From Desulfurococcales archaeon (lineage in GTDB: Archaea; Thermoproteota; Thermoprotei_A; Sulfolobales; NBVN01), in contig JAGGUC010000040.1 in NCBI GenBank assembly GCA_021158735.1, positions 1 through 14,835 on the forward strand: a stretch of 14,835 nt of DNA, given 5' to 3'. The notes under the pieces were generated by a model. It was not told where the DNA came from. It did not search any database and saw nothing but the letters and a program-made list of their open reading frames with translations. Shown piece by piece: positions 1 to 8,575 of this stretch. Every line of letters begins with the position of its first letter. The first letter of the stretch is position 1. The position numbers and the translations under genes are program-made.

Positions 1-112
1 GCGCACTGCAGAAGTATTTGAGGAGGCAAAGAGAAACGATGTACCAGTTCTTACAGCGGCCGAGTACTTAGGTAAAAAACCCTTAATTGATGAGTTAAGT
101 GCTAATAGGTAG
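1..112 (+). CDS. 3' end of an unidentified protein gene (partial)
   Basis: An open frame enters from the left edge (codons from base 2) and ends at TAG 110-112, giving 36 C-terminal residues that include EVFEEAKRNDVPVLTAAEYL. The piece is hydrophilic and looks like a real soluble C-terminus: a helix, a short VPVLT beta strand, then another helix, as at the edge of a Rossmann- or BRCT-like fold. It is too short to assign a family, so no function is given. The next frame on this strand starts about 90 nt downstream, so the two genes need not be co-transcribed. Confidence 0.6.
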   Translation, partial: RTAEVFEEAKRNDVPVLTAAEYLGKKPLIDELSANR

Positions 113-204
113 GGAGGTCGAAAACTACTACGTAGTGTACTGACTATAGGAGTAAATTCATAATCGTTACCCTGAGTCATAATTGGAGGGTCAGTAGTGC
201 TTGA

Positions 205-1063
205 TTGTTAAAAAGAAATAAGATACTTAGGTTTATTGCTACTGCTTCACTGCTGTGGAGCTCAGAGGGTATGGCAACAATATTTGCTGTTAGCGGAGGC
301 TTCAACCCTTACACCCTTGCTCTATATGTACTCATAGTTGACTTCATAATACTGCTTCCGATTTGGCTAATTAAGAGGAGCGCTCCGTGGAGTATTAGAC
401 TACTGTTACTTGGTCTACTGTAGGTGGCGGGTTCAGAATAGTTTTCGTTTATTCCATATTAATTAATGGTGCAGGTGTTACGGTTGCTCTACTTCATATT
501 GCGCCATTAATTGTTTCGCTGATATCGCCAGTGGTTTTTAAAGTTAGATTTGATAGGTCATCAGTACTTCTAGTTTTTATAGCCGTCTTAGGTGCTTGTG
601 TATCAACAAATCCCGAACTTCAATTAACTACAGCCACGGGCTTTCTAGTGGAATAGTTTCTGCAGTAATGTATGCTACACAAATAATAATTTCTAAATAC
701 TACCACAGTAAAGGATTTAATACCGTGGACATAGTTTTTCAGACCCTACCTACAGCAATTGTGTTGCCGCTAATTACTACATTATTACTAGGTACATCTA
801 CTATCTCAATAGACCCAGCCAGCCTGCTGTGGGCTACGTACATAGGTGTCGTATGCTCTACGATGACCCTGCTGCTATATGCCGAAGGCCTAAAATATGT
901 TAGTGCTACGGCCGCGTCAATAATAGCCCTGCTGGAATCTGTCGGCGCGTTAGCTCTTGCTAACGCTATCTTAGGCGAGTCCTACACAGGTATTCAGCTG
1001 GCTGGCATAACAGCTATATTAGCAGCGACATCAGCCGCAACGCTTAAGGAAGTAAGGCAGTGA
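205..1063 (+). pseudogene. DMT/EamA-family permease broken by two frameshifts
   Basis: Three consecutive frames together make one drug/metabolite transporter (EamA repeat, about 10 membrane helices). The first is TTG 205 to TAG 421-423 (72 residues). The second runs from about 420 to TAG 654-656. The third runs from about 650 to TGA 1061-1063. Joining them gives about 286 residues, the usual length for the family. The first part carries the early EamA pattern (SLLWSSEGMATIFAVSGG), and the third carries the second-repeat end with YVSATAASIIALLESVGALA. Each junction fits the loss of one G: CTG-GTA read as CTGTA near 420, and GTG-GGA or GTT-GGA read as GTGGA near 650. There are no other stops, so inactivation is recent or the losses are sequencing errors. 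A GGAGGG lies 14 nt before the TTG, which is far for an SD. The substrate cannot be predicted. The family call is firm; loss of function depends on the base calls. Confidence 0.8.
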
Positions 1064-1202
1064 CCTTTAATTAAAATTAACTTAGCTACTCCAGTTACTA
1101 CACAGTAATTACCTGTAATGAGAGACTTAATTCTAGTGCTATAGTGGAGAAAAACCAACAGTCTAATTAATCGCTTTATTCTTTCTTTTACTGGGTGCTG
1201 AA

Positions 1203-2654
1203 TTGGAGAGGACGTTTGCTGATGTTAAAGTACTGTGGAGCAACATGTGCAGGAACGTTAGGACTCTTTACATATCCATGTCAACCCACAAAGACACGTA
1301 CTTTTCATATAGGTTGCTTGCCACCCTCAGCAAATATAAGAACGAATTAGATGACTTAGATGACCTTAGAAGTAGGTTCCTGCTTAAGGTCAGAGTTAGG
1401 AGGAGGGTGAGTGAGAAGGAGCTCGCACACGCACCCATTCCCTTATCACTAAATATTTTATCAAGAATAATCTTTAGGAACCCGGGCAATGCACTATCTG
1501 TGTATGCTATCAAGGGCTTCAAGAACCCGAAGTTGCTGTCATCAGCTATAGTGTTCAGTAAGGCGGCTGAGTGGAATGAAGTAGGTATGAGGTCACTCCT
1601 AATAATTCAGGATCCGGACGCCAGCATTCAGCAGATCAAGAGAGAGGCTAATAGGTTAGCTAAGCTAATGTGGTCTGATGTAAAAAAGAGAATACTCCTG
1701 TCAGCGATGAGGTACTCATCCATAGCTGAAGCACTAATTCAGTATCCTGTGCTAGGTGTCATACTCGTCAGTACTAAGCCAGTTAGTGTAGAGGAAATAA
1801 GAGCTGTAGTCAGTGATGGTAGCGAGTACCGGGAAGTCAAGATACCTGTCAGAATGCCTGCTTGGACAATAACGGATCTGCCGCAGAAGATCGTTGAGGA
1901 TATTGAGGTAGCCATTATTAAGCCCGTGAAGACCAGTATGAAGTTCGCTACTAGAGGTGCATTCATAACAGGACCGCCAGGAGTTGGAAAGTCGGTCATG
2001 GCCGAGGCACTGGCTGCTGCCTTAGGGCTTAAGATCGTTGAGCTGCGTCCGCAGACATATAGGTCAATGTGGTATGGGGCAACGGAGAAGATGCTCAATG
2101 CTATATTTCACCAGATAGTTAAGAAGCGCAAGGAGATTGCACTGGTAATTGATGATGCTGAGTTTATTTCATCAAGGAAATACACCATACATGAGGCACA
2201 CATTAGTGAAATATCCACAATACTGTACCATCTCCAGAGACCTGACAGGCCATTCACAGTCTTAACAGCTAATAATCCAGACCTGATCGACCCAGCAATA
2301 CTGAGGCCAGGGAGAATCGATGTAACCATAGTCCTCGGGTACCCCGACAGGAAGATGAGGAGAAAAGCACTCCTCAAACACGCGCAACTCTACGGAATAA
2401 GCATAGATGAAAAATGCATTGACATGCTGGTCGACATGACCAGGTGGTATTCGCTGGCGGAGGTTGACGCCTTCATCAGGCTAGCGGCCGGTAAAGGCAA
2501 CAGCAAAGTGGGTGTAGATGAGATTATGTGGGCGAAAAAGAAGTTCAACATAGTGGCTTCAGAGCGCAGCTCTATGCAGGACTACCTTAAGTGGTGGGCC
2601 AACAAGGCCCAGGGAATAATTATATCCTACATACCCCATGAGAATGAGATATGA
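1203..2654 (+). CDS. AAA+ ATPase with unrecognised N-terminal half
   Basis: A 483-residue protein with a classical AAA module at about 225-450. It shows Walker A GPPGVGKS at 257-264; a pore-loop-like region (MWYGATEKML, 289-298) with adjacent Trp290-Tyr291; Walker B IALVIDDAEF at 312-321; sensor 1 at Asn357/358; and a second region of homology DPAILRPGRID at 363-373 with Arg368 and Arg371. This places it in the Cdc48/proteasomal-ATPase/bacterioferritin-like AAA clade. In Walker B the usual Asp-Glu is Asp-Asp (317-318), so the catalytic Glu appears to be Asp. Residues 1-220 match no N domain I recognise (no CDC48-N, OB or CDC48 D1 copy) and hold a basic stretch, KVRVRRRVSEK. There are no membrane helices. 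It stands alone, convergent with the next gene with a 12-nt gap. The TTG start is chosen because GGGTG lies 5 nt upstream. A chaperone or remodelling role is an inference. Confidence 0.88.
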   Translation: MERTFADVKVLWSNMCRNVRTLYISMSTHKDTYFSYRLLATLSKYKNELDDLDDLRSRFLLKVRVRRRVSEKELAHAPIPLSLNILSRIIFRNPGNALSVYAIKGFKNPKLLSSAIVFSKAAEWNEVGMRSLLIIQDPDASIQQIKREANRLAKLMWSDVKKRILLSAMRYSSIAEALIQYPVLGVILVSTKPVSVEEIRAVVSDGSEYREVKIPVRMPAWTITDLPQKIVEDIEVAIIKPVKTSMKFATRGAFITGPPGVGKSVMAEALAAALGLKIVELRPQTYRSMWYGATEKMLNAIFHQIVKKRKEIALVIDDAEFISSRKYTIHEAHISEISTILYHLQRPDRPFTVLTANNPDLIDPAILRPGRIDVTIVLGYPDRKMRRKALLKHAQLYGISIDEKCIDMLVDMTRWYSLAEVDAFIRLAAGKGNSKVGVDEIMWAKKKFNIVASERSSMQDYLKWWANKAQGIIISYIPHENEI

Positions 2655-2666
2655 AGTACGTCCTGA

Positions 2667-3239
2667 TTACATATTCCTTAACTTCTTTAAGATATATACA
2701 GTTCCGTCACCAGTACTCACGGCTTCACTACATCCCTTAACATAGCAGTAAGCAACCACAGCTGCAACAACCGAGTCACTTAAGTCCTTAATCATGACAG
2801 TGTTAGTAAAGCCTTTAACACCTACATTAATACCCAGCAGCTCCAAGAGGCCACTACATGAATTAACCCCTGCCCCCAGCAAGGCACTACGTGGGTGTGT
2901 TTCAATGACCTCAATACTTAAGGACCTAAGCTTCTCAGCTATTTTCCATCCCCTGACGCTGAGGTCACGCATCCACTTAAAATTAGGAGGAAATACCCTA
3001 AAGCCGAGCTTGATCAGTAACCTATCCACATCCCTCATTCTGGGAATCCTAATTAAGGGGGCGTCAATAGCTATGAGGCGTACCTCATCTTTCAGAACCT
3101 CACTAACTATCGACTCATCAGTACTCAGGCACTTTACCTTAGTAAGAATAGAGTGTCTCTTAGTAAGAACTATTACTGCATAACCAGTACATCTCTTAGG
3201 GCTTGCTGCCAGATCTAAGCCAGCTACTGCCTGCGTCAT
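2667..3239 (-). CDS. DUF429 family protein, predicted RNase H-fold nuclease
   Basis: 190 residues matching the DUF429 pattern. An N-terminal GLDLAASPKRCTGYAV strand holds Asp9, IAIDAPL holds Asp59, VIETHPR holds Glu113, and a C-terminal helix DLSDSVVAAVVAY holds Asp155. These four acidic residues sit where an RNase H-like nuclease would place its metal ligands. That assignment is a published prediction for the family rather than a demonstrated activity. The FPPNFKWMRDL segment is also typical. The ATG at 3237-3239 follows the PadR stop by only 6 nt, so the two are most likely one transcript. No good SD precedes it, which fits translational coupling. Substrate and pathway are unknown. Confidence 0.82.
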   Translation of the reverse strand: MTQAVAGLDLAASPKRCTGYAVIVLTKRHSILTKVKCLSTDESIVSEVLKDEVRLIAIDAPLIRIPRMRDVDRLLIKLGFRVFPPNFKWMRDLSVRGWKIAEKLRSLSIEVIETHPRSALLGAGVNSCSGLLELLGINVGVKGFTNTVMIKDLSDSVVAAVVAYCYVKGCSEAVSTGDGTVYILKKLRNM

Positions 3240-3245
3240 CCCTGC

Positions 3246-3578
3246 TTAACTACTGTTGCTACCTATTATCTCCTTTATTCTGTTAATGTTCTTCTCAACA
3301 AATTTGACGGCCTCCTCCAGCGTTCTCCTACCTTCCTCAGTTATTTCATATGTTTTAGGCTGCTCCTTCGCCACCCTAACAAGTCCCTCCCTACTCAGTT
3401 TATAGATCACTGTGTACAGAGTGATAGTACTGGGATTAAACCCAAACACCCTCCTTATCCTCCTTCTAATGTCGTACGCGTATGTAGGGCCGTTCACTAA
3501 GCAAGCAAGAACGTAGAGCCACAGGTTTTCCACTGTTAACTTACGGTTCAGCCTGACCAATGCTTTAAGTGATGACAT
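3246..3578 (-). CDS. PadR-family winged-helix transcriptional regulator
   Basis: 110 residues, the length of a compact PadR regulator. The winged helix occupies roughly 15-85. It contains the family pattern LVNGPTYAYDIRRRI, a recognition-helix region FNPSTITLYTVIYKLSREGLV, and the wing YEITEEGRRTLEEAV. A C-terminal helix (VKFVEKNINRIKEII) would form the dimer. PadR proteins usually repress nearby genes and their own promoter in response to small molecules; the ligand here is unknown. The ATG start fits the domain boundary. A GAGGTGG lies about 13 nt upstream, slightly far for an SD. It is the promoter-proximal gene of a pair with the DUF429 gene, and an AT-rich promoter with an inverted repeat lies upstream. 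Confidence 0.88.
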   Translation of the reverse strand: MSSLKALVRLNRKLTVENLWLYVLACLVNGPTYAYDIRRRIRRVFGFNPSTITLYTVIYKLSREGLVRVAKEQPKTYEITEEGRRTLEEAVKFVEKNINRIKEIIGSNSS

Positions 3579-3621
3579 GACTGGGTCCCGTACCCACCTC
3601 TCAAGGCAAGTCTCTAACTCG

Positions 3622-3644
3622 TGATTTATATATGTTTATATATT
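3622..3644 (-). promoter_or_regulatory. TATA-rich promoter and possible PadR operator
   Basis: Between the DHH gene stop and the PadR start the sequence is strongly AT-rich and contains TATATA (3627-3632), TGTT, TATATA (3637-3642), a 16-bp inverted repeat that doubles as a TATA element for the PadR gene about 50-60 nt downstream. Autoregulation is common in PadR proteins, so this is the natural operator candidate. AT-only repeats arise easily by chance, so the operator part is inference. Confidence 0.4.
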
Positions 3645-3650
3645 AATTCA

Positions 3651-4628
3651 TTAACTGTATGATTTAATTACCTCTGAAATTCTCTTAATACACCAGTTTA
3701 AGTGAAATCGTTTTATCCCCAGTAGACTCAAGAACCTGATATAGAAGGGAGGCTTGAGCGGGGCTCCAGCTGCTTGAGGGTGACCCCCACCACCCAGTGC
3801 CTTAGCTATCTCTCTGACGTTAAATGTCCTGCTTCTTAAGCTAACTGAGCCATACCTTACTATCACAGCAATATCTGCCTGAAACCTGCTGAGCAGTATG
3901 TTAGCCACATACGATGTCAGGTGCTCCTCACTCCCCTTAAAGTAAGCCACGACCCTTACGTTCCCGACCTCGGTAAGTACAGCCTCACTGATAGCCTTGC
4001 CGAAAACCCTTAACTCCTTACTGACAGCCCTCTCAACCACCTCCCTAATCTCATCGTCTAAGGCACCACTGAATTCACGTAACTTCATAACTACGTGCTT
4101 CTTCCAGTCATAACCACCTTTAAAGCCCGCATATCTTGCTAGGAAGTTTCCTAGCCAGTAATCAAATTTCCATAAATCTATAGAGCAGGCAACTCTGACT
4201 AATGCGTCTACATCCTCACCTCTGAGACCTAGGTGCTTAGCCACTACTCCCGAAGCACATGTACTTCTATCTACATACAAGTCAGTGCCAGTACTTCTAA
4301 TAACATTAATCCATTCCTCATCCCATACATGATGGTCAAACCACATGACCCGACCACCTGATGAGATTATTCTATTTAATTGCTTTACAACCTTAGGCAG
4401 TGTAGAAGCATTAGCCCCAAGATCCGCTATGTAAACACATGCTTTATTAGGTACCTTATTGAGTACCGCATGCAATTGATGTGGTTGTGCAAAATAAAAC
4501 CTGGTCGCGCAACCCACATACTTAAGTATTAATGCTGCAGAAGACAAACCATCAAGGTCTGTATGAGTAACTATAACTACCTCAGATTCCTGCTCATCCC
4601 CTTCATTTCTGCATGCCGTGCTGACCAT
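3651..4628 (-). CDS. DHH/DHHA1 phosphoesterase (RecJ/NrnA-like)
   Basis: A 325-residue protein from the ATG at 4628. Motifs in order are HTDLDG (22-27), YIADLGA (66-72), FDHH (97-100), and DRSTCASGVV with Asp120. These are the aspartate/histidine metal ligands of the DHH superfamily. The DHHA1 substrate-binding domain follows, with RSRTFNVREIA and the glycine-rich GGGGHPQAAG at 279-288. Such archaeal proteins are Mn2+-dependent phosphoesterases acting on single-stranded nucleic acid, nanoRNA or (cyclic) dinucleotides; the exact substrate cannot be read from sequence. A longer frame begins at GTG 4670 without an SD. The ATG at 4628 has AGGTGAT, the perfect anti-16S SD, 3 nt upstream (GGTG 6 nt upstream), and a TATA-like ATATTTAA at 4692-4699 predicts transcription starting near 4669. 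I therefore prefer 4628. Apparently monocistronic. Confidence 0.86.
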   Translation of the reverse strand: MVSTACRNEGDEQESEVVIVTHTDLDGLSSAALILKYVGCATRFYFAQPHQLHAVLNKVPNKACVYIADLGANASTLPKVVKQLNRIISSGGRVMWFDHHVWDEEWINVIRSTGTDLYVDRSTCASGVVAKHLGLRGEDVDALVRVACSIDLWKFDYWLGNFLARYAGFKGGYDWKKHVVMKLREFSGALDDEIREVVERAVSKELRVFGKAISEAVLTEVGNVRVVAYFKGSEEHLTSYVANILLSRFQADIAVIVRYGSVSLRSRTFNVREIAKALGGGGHPQAAGAPLKPPFYIRFLSLLGIKRFHLNWCIKRISEVIKSYS

Positions 4629-4691
4629 GCAATCACCTGTGGCACCAATTATATTCTTCACCCCAAACACTTTACAGTAATTATGTAGTAC

Positions 4692-4699
4692 ATTAAATA
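4692..4699 (-). promoter_or_regulatory. TATA-like element for the DHH phosphoesterase gene
   Basis: On the - strand ATATTTAA lies about 26 nt before position 4669. It would give a leader of about 40 nt to the ATG at 4628, which carries a strong SD. The longer GTG start at 4670 would fall at or before the transcript start. Confidence 0.4.
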
Positions 4700-4844
4700 T
4701 GATTAAGGCATAGGTAATACCCCCACTTTAGAGCCAATTCAGTGTAAGGTAGTGAGGATACATGAAGGATTAGGCGGGCTGGAACAGTAAGGTAGACGGC
4801 AGTAAGTAATAGTGATGTAGCGGAAAATACTCTATTGTACATAA

Positions 4845-6353
4845 TCACATATACTCGGGATACATTTCAAGCAACATACCTTCTATTGCTATGGGCTTCA
4901 GCTCACTTACTTTTTTAATTGCTTCTTCAAGTCTTACGGAGGAGTTACTATATATCTCCATTAATACCTCACCTTTCCTTACCTTATGTCCTCTCTTAAC
5001 ATATAACTTGACGCCAGCCCCCTTGTCGTAAGGTGCACCAGCTATTCTAGCCAGGGTCGTTATTGGTTTATTGTAGACCCCTGTCACATATCCCTCAATA
5101 GGGGCTCTTACCTCTGCTTTATGCTTTCCTATGGGTGTGTCGTTAGGCCTTACTTCCGGGTTCCCACCCTGTGCACTAATAATATTCTTGAACATCTCAT
5201 ACGCCTTACCACTACTCAGTACTTCCTTAGCTAATTCCCTCCCCGCCCCCTTAGGGGCTGCTCCAGCCATCTCCAGCACCACCCCAGCCAAGGACGTGGC
5301 CTTCTCCCTAAGTGACATGGGACCTCCGCCTAGCAGTGTTTCAAGTGCTTCCTTAGCCTCTAGGGCTGGTCCAACCGTGTAACCTATGGGCTGCTCACCA
5401 TAAGTAAGCGCGCATCTAATGTTTAGTTCTAGTCCATGACCTACTTGAGTAAATATTGATGCTAGTTCCCTACCTTTCTCTAATGACTCAACTTTAGCTC
5501 CAGCACCTACTGGAATATCTATGAGTAGGTTCTTAACACTCATGCTCAACTTCTTCGAGAGTATTGATGCTATCATCTGAGACAGTGGATCGGCCATGAG
5601 AACGTACTCAACCCTTATTAATATGTCATCTGCTGGAGCTAGGTTCAGCGTTCCTCCCCATATAATAAAACCATTAACCTTCTTCGATAGCTCGAGCACT
5701 TCATCCGTCGTAAACTCGACATTAGCGAAGACCTCCATAGTGTCTGCAGTGCCCGCAGGGGACGTAATAGCTCGTGAAGACGTCTTAGGTATGAATACGC
5801 CTGTTGAGGCAATAATAGGTACAGCAACTATAGAAACCTTGGAATTACCTGGAACACCACCTATTGAGTGCATATCGTAAACAGGCTTATCGAACTCCAG
5901 TTTATTACCTGTCTCAACCATAGCTTTAGTTAATGATATCATCTCACTAACATCCATACCCACACTCATTTGAGCTGATATGAAGGCAGCGATCTCGACA
6001 TCAGTCAGTACGTCAGAAACCACATCCTTGATTATAGTATATATTTCATCGTAACTCAGCTTACTTCCATGCAACTTCTTCTTTATATATCTCACCGAGG
6101 TAGGGGTTACATAAGGCACTAGTTCAACATCACTTGGTCTGCCCAGAACTTCATAGATCGGCCTAGGCAACAACACTTTATTGCCACTTAATTCATTGCT
6201 TATGCCAGCGAAAAACGTGAACTCCCTGCGTCCTACAATAACCTTTACTCTACAACCCGGGCATATGTCCAGTACCTTAGCCGCATCCCTGCTAATTAGC
6301 ATGAGTCTTAAGTTGCCGAAGTCTGTGGAGAAAACCCCTGCCTCAACCTTCAT
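4845..6353 (-). CDS. deoA: AMP phosphorylase (archaeal thymidine-phosphorylase-like)
   Basis: 502 residues, the expected length for archaeal AMP phosphorylase. An extra N-terminal domain of about 85 residues precedes the phosphorylase core, unlike bacterial thymidine phosphorylase. Core motifs include the glycine-rich phosphate site HSIGGVPGNSK (about 162-172), KTSSRAITSPAGTADTMEV, and a C-terminal barrel-sandwich domain (VRAPIEGYVTGVY, GVKLYVKRGHKVRKGEVL). The enzyme releases the base from AMP and other NMPs with phosphate, giving ribose 1,5-bisphosphate. In archaea that product is passed by R15P isomerase to form III RuBisCO or to related NMP degradation routes; neither partner gene is in this window. 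The ATG is supported by GGTGG 7 nt upstream. It is flanked by gaps of about 216 and 113 nt, so it is probably transcribed alone. Confidence 0.93.
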   Translation of the reverse strand: MKVEAGVFSTDFGNLRLMLISRDAAKVLDICPGCRVKVIVGRREFTFFAGISNELSGNKVLLPRPIYEVLGRPSDVELVPYVTPTSVRYIKKKLHGSKLSYDEIYTIIKDVVSDVLTDVEIAAFISAQMSVGMDVSEMISLTKAMVETGNKLEFDKPVYDMHSIGGVPGNSKVSIVAVPIIASTGVFIPKTSSRAITSPAGTADTMEVFANVEFTTDEVLELSKKVNGFIIWGGTLNLAPADDILIRVEYVLMADPLSQMIASILSKKLSMSVKNLLIDIPVGAGAKVESLEKGRELASIFTQVGHGLELNIRCALTYGEQPIGYTVGPALEAKEALETLLGGGPMSLREKATSLAGVVLEMAGAAPKGAGRELAKEVLSSGKAYEMFKNIISAQGGNPEVRPNDTPIGKHKAEVRAPIEGYVTGVYNKPITTLARIAGAPYDKGAGVKLYVKRGHKVRKGEVLMEIYSNSSVRLEEAIKKVSELKPIAIEGMLLEMYPEYM

Positions 6354-6466
6354 ACCTCATCCACCTTAGCAATAAGTACAATTAATAAACGCTATAAGGG
6401 TAAATTAACCTAACCTCATCTCTTAAGGGGAACTCAACAGTAATTTCCTTGAATCATAGCATTAGG

Positions 6467-7813
6467 TCACGCCCGAGATGCTTTTTTCATTTTTCTTGTA
6501 AGTATTCTGAACTGCAGGGTAAGCAATCTCTCGGAATTAATGAGTTTTGACGTCACATAGAGCATTATACTCGAGAATCCCAAACACCACAAGACAGCTA
6601 TAGGAGGAATCCACGACATTCCTTCTAGCTGCGCTTTTAGCACCAGTACTGGTGATATGAAGGGCGAGATAGCTACCATGATTGAGAGCGCTGACGGACT
6701 CATTGAAGACAGATCCATGAACGACAGTATGAGTCCTGGAATAATTACTAGTATGGCTAACTGCCCGATATATGTCTGTGAGGTTCTAACATCAGGTACT
6801 ATGGAGCCGAGCAGGATGCCTAGTGATGCAACAGATATTAGTGAGAGGAACGTGGAAACCCCTATGAATATTATTAGAGTGGGCTCTAGGGTAAATATAT
6901 TAATTGGTGAGGCAGGTCCTGAAGAAATTAATTCTGACGTGGCTTCAGGCATGCTGTTCAGCTCTCCAGTACTCCCTAATCCCCTAAATAAGAAGAACAT
7001 GTATATCGTGAAGCCCGCCATGTACGATACCGTAGCTAATACAACGAGAACTAGCGTTCCAAGTAACTTACTTAGGACTATCTTAAATCTAGGTATAGGT
7101 AGGGTTAATAGGATCTCTAGGGTCTTCTCTTCGTTCTCAACAGCCATTGATGATGATGCTACGCCTAGGGCCGTAGACACAACTATGAGTGGTGCGAAAC
7201 CCAAGAGCATAGCTGATGTGGCTAGTGCCGAAAGAGCAGACGGACTTATTTCAATACCTCTAAAAAACACAGCTAGCTGAGGTAGTATAGGGCTCGTTAC
7301 GAACGCTGGATTAATACCTCTCTGCGCAGCTATGTAGGCCCTTATGTAGGTGTTCAGCGCTTGAGCAAAGCCGCTAATTACTGAGGTTGAGGCCATCGAT
7401 GTCATTGAGATTCCTCTGACAGCCGCCTCAACTCTTATGAGTGATGGCTGAAGCTTACTGACGTTCTGGCTGAATCCCACGGGAATAATAACTGCAAAGG
7501 TATAGTTTCCGGACTGTAGAGAATTCCTGATAGCAACTGGGTCATATGCATAGATTACGTGCACCTCCTTAGCGAAGGACCTTATGAACTTAATAACCAG
7601 TGTACTGTAGTTTCCTAAGTCAAGATTACAGACAAGTACTCTGGCCTCCTTAGTCCTCTCAGCGACCTCCTTAACCGTCTGGGTGAATCCGTAATTATAA
7701 ACAAAGCCCATTATAGCGAATATCACAAGCGGCATTAAAACAACAGTAATTATTATCTTCTTATCTCTTAATGTATTCTTAATTTCCTTAACTACCAACT
7801 CACCCAGCGGCAT
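6467..7813 (-). CDS. ABC-2 type transporter permease (NatB-like)
   Basis: 448 residues. One N-terminal membrane helix (20-40) is followed by a large extracytoplasmic domain (about 45-190). A C-terminal block of helices follows at about 195-218, 248-275, 311-338, 347-365 and 401-421, with a hydrophobic stretch at 373-393. This is the NatB/ABC-2 exporter layout. The cytoplasmic ENEEKTLEILLTLPI segment (226-240) after the second helix is the usual coupling element that contacts the ATPase. The reading frame overlaps that of the upstream ATPase gene by 14 nt, so the two are translated as a pair. The family exports ions, lipids, antibiotics or peptides; the substrate is not evident. The C-terminus is strongly basic. 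Confidence 0.87.
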   Translation of the reverse strand: MPLGELVVKEIKNTLRDKKIIITVVLMPLVIFAIMGFVYNYGFTQTVKEVAERTKEARVLVCNLDLGNYSTLVIKFIRSFAKEVHVIYAYDPVAIRNSLQSGNYTFAVIIPVGFSQNVSKLQPSLIRVEAAVRGISMTSMASTSVISGFAQALNTYIRAYIAAQRGINPAFVTSPILPQLAVFFRGIEISPSALSALATSAMLLGFAPLIVVSTALGVASSSMAVENEEKTLEILLTLPIPRFKIVLSKLLGTLVLVVLATVSYMAGFTIYMFFLFRGLGSTGELNSMPEATSELISSGPASPINIFTLEPTLIIFIGVSTFLSLISVASLGILLGSIVPDVRTSQTYIGQLAILVIIPGLILSFMDLSSMSPSALSIMVAISPFISPVLVLKAQLEGMSWIPPIAVLWCLGFSSIMLYVTSKLINSERLLTLQFRILTRKMKKASRA

Positions 7814-8525
7814 GACCCACCACCCTAACGAAAACCTCTTCTAAGTTCCTCACACCATATTTGCTCATGAGGTCTCTGGGAGCACCCATAGCTACCACCC
7901 TGCCCTTGCTGAGGAGTGCTATTCTGTCGCAGAGATACTCTACCTCAAGCATGTTGTGTGAAGATACGATTATTGTTATTCCGTACTTCTTGACGTAGTT
8001 CTTAATTATGTCCCTGACATAGACCGCATGAACCACATCTAAACCTGAGGTGGGTTCATCCATGATAGCCAGCCTGGGCTTGACCATAAGGGTCCGAGCC
8101 ACCTGCAACCTTCTTTTCATTCCCTTACTGTATGTACCCACATACCTCTTAATCGCATCACCCAATCCAGCAAGCTTTACGCCTTCCTCAATTACGTCCT
8201 CCCCATACCCGTAAACCCTAGCCATGAACTTCATGTACTCATACCCTGTTAGGTACTTGTAGGCTCCCGCCTCCTCAGGTAGGTAAGCTATCAGCTTCCT
8301 TACGTCATCACAGTCCCTAACTACGTCCTTACCGAATACCTTTACAGTACCTGAGGTTGGCTTCAGCAGCGTCGCCAGTATCCTCAGCGTAGTTGTTTTA
8401 CCAGCACCATTAGGTCCTACCAAGCCAAAAATCTCGCCTTCCTCTACCTCAAAGGTTATGTTGTCTACAGCTATGATATTCCCGAAAACCTTTCTTAAGT
8501 TCTTGACTTCAACAGCCTTCGCCAA
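7800..8525 (-). CDS. ABC transporter ATP-binding protein (NatA-like)
   Basis: About 241 residues from the preferred TTG at 8525; the frame is open to a TTG at 8552 (250 residues). Numbered from 8552 it has Walker A GPNGAGKT (46-53), signature YSKGMKRRL (141-149; SKGMK replaces the LSGGQ core), Walker B LAIMDEP (161-167), D-loop SGLD (169-172) and H-loop His199. The Q-loop position reads YLPEEAG, Glu for Gln, as in many ABC-2 exporter ATPases. The start at 8525 gives MAKAVEVKNLRKVFG, a normal ABC N-terminus, with GGTG 6 nt upstream. The TTG at 8552 has only a weak AGGT. It powers the overlapping permease encoded downstream. It follows thiDN by 23-50 nt on the same strand and is probably in the same transcript. 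Confidence 0.9.
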   Translation of the reverse strand: MAKAVEVKNLRKVFGNIIAVDNITFEVEEGEIFGLVGPNGAGKTTTLRILATLLKPTSGTVKVFGKDVVRDCDDVRKLIAYLPEEAGAYKYLTGYEYMKFMARVYGYGEDVIEEGVKLAGLGDAIKRYVGTYSKGMKRRLQVARTLMVKPRLAIMDEPTSGLDVVHAVYVRDIIKNYVKKYGITIIVSSHNMLEVEYLCDRIALLSKGRVVAMGAPRDLMSKYGVRNLEEVFVRVVGHAAG

Positions 8526-8575
8526 GGAAGCCACCCGCAACTGCCACTGCAATTAAACCTGTAGCTGATTAGTTA

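Noticed and set aside
127..136. Palindrome ACTACGTAGT
   Set aside because: A 10-bp palindrome with no partner, promoter context or repetition; likely chance.
3545..3610. GTGATGA on the + strand near the PadR start as a second C/D sRNA
   Set aside because: No CTGA box follows at guide distance.
4671..4844. Possible small gene or RNA between the DHH and AMP phosphorylase genes
   Set aside because: No open frame with a start signal, no tRNA-like arms and no C/D boxes; beyond the TATA-like element near 4695 nothing could be supported.
6657..7280. 207-codon open frame on the + strand
   Set aside because: It is the antisense shadow of the ABC-2 permease, with composition mirroring that gene.
8265..8320. 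GTGATGA followed by CTGA on the - strand inside the ABC ATPase gene, resembling C and D' boxes
   Set aside because: No C' or correctly spaced D box, and it lies fully within conserved coding sequence.
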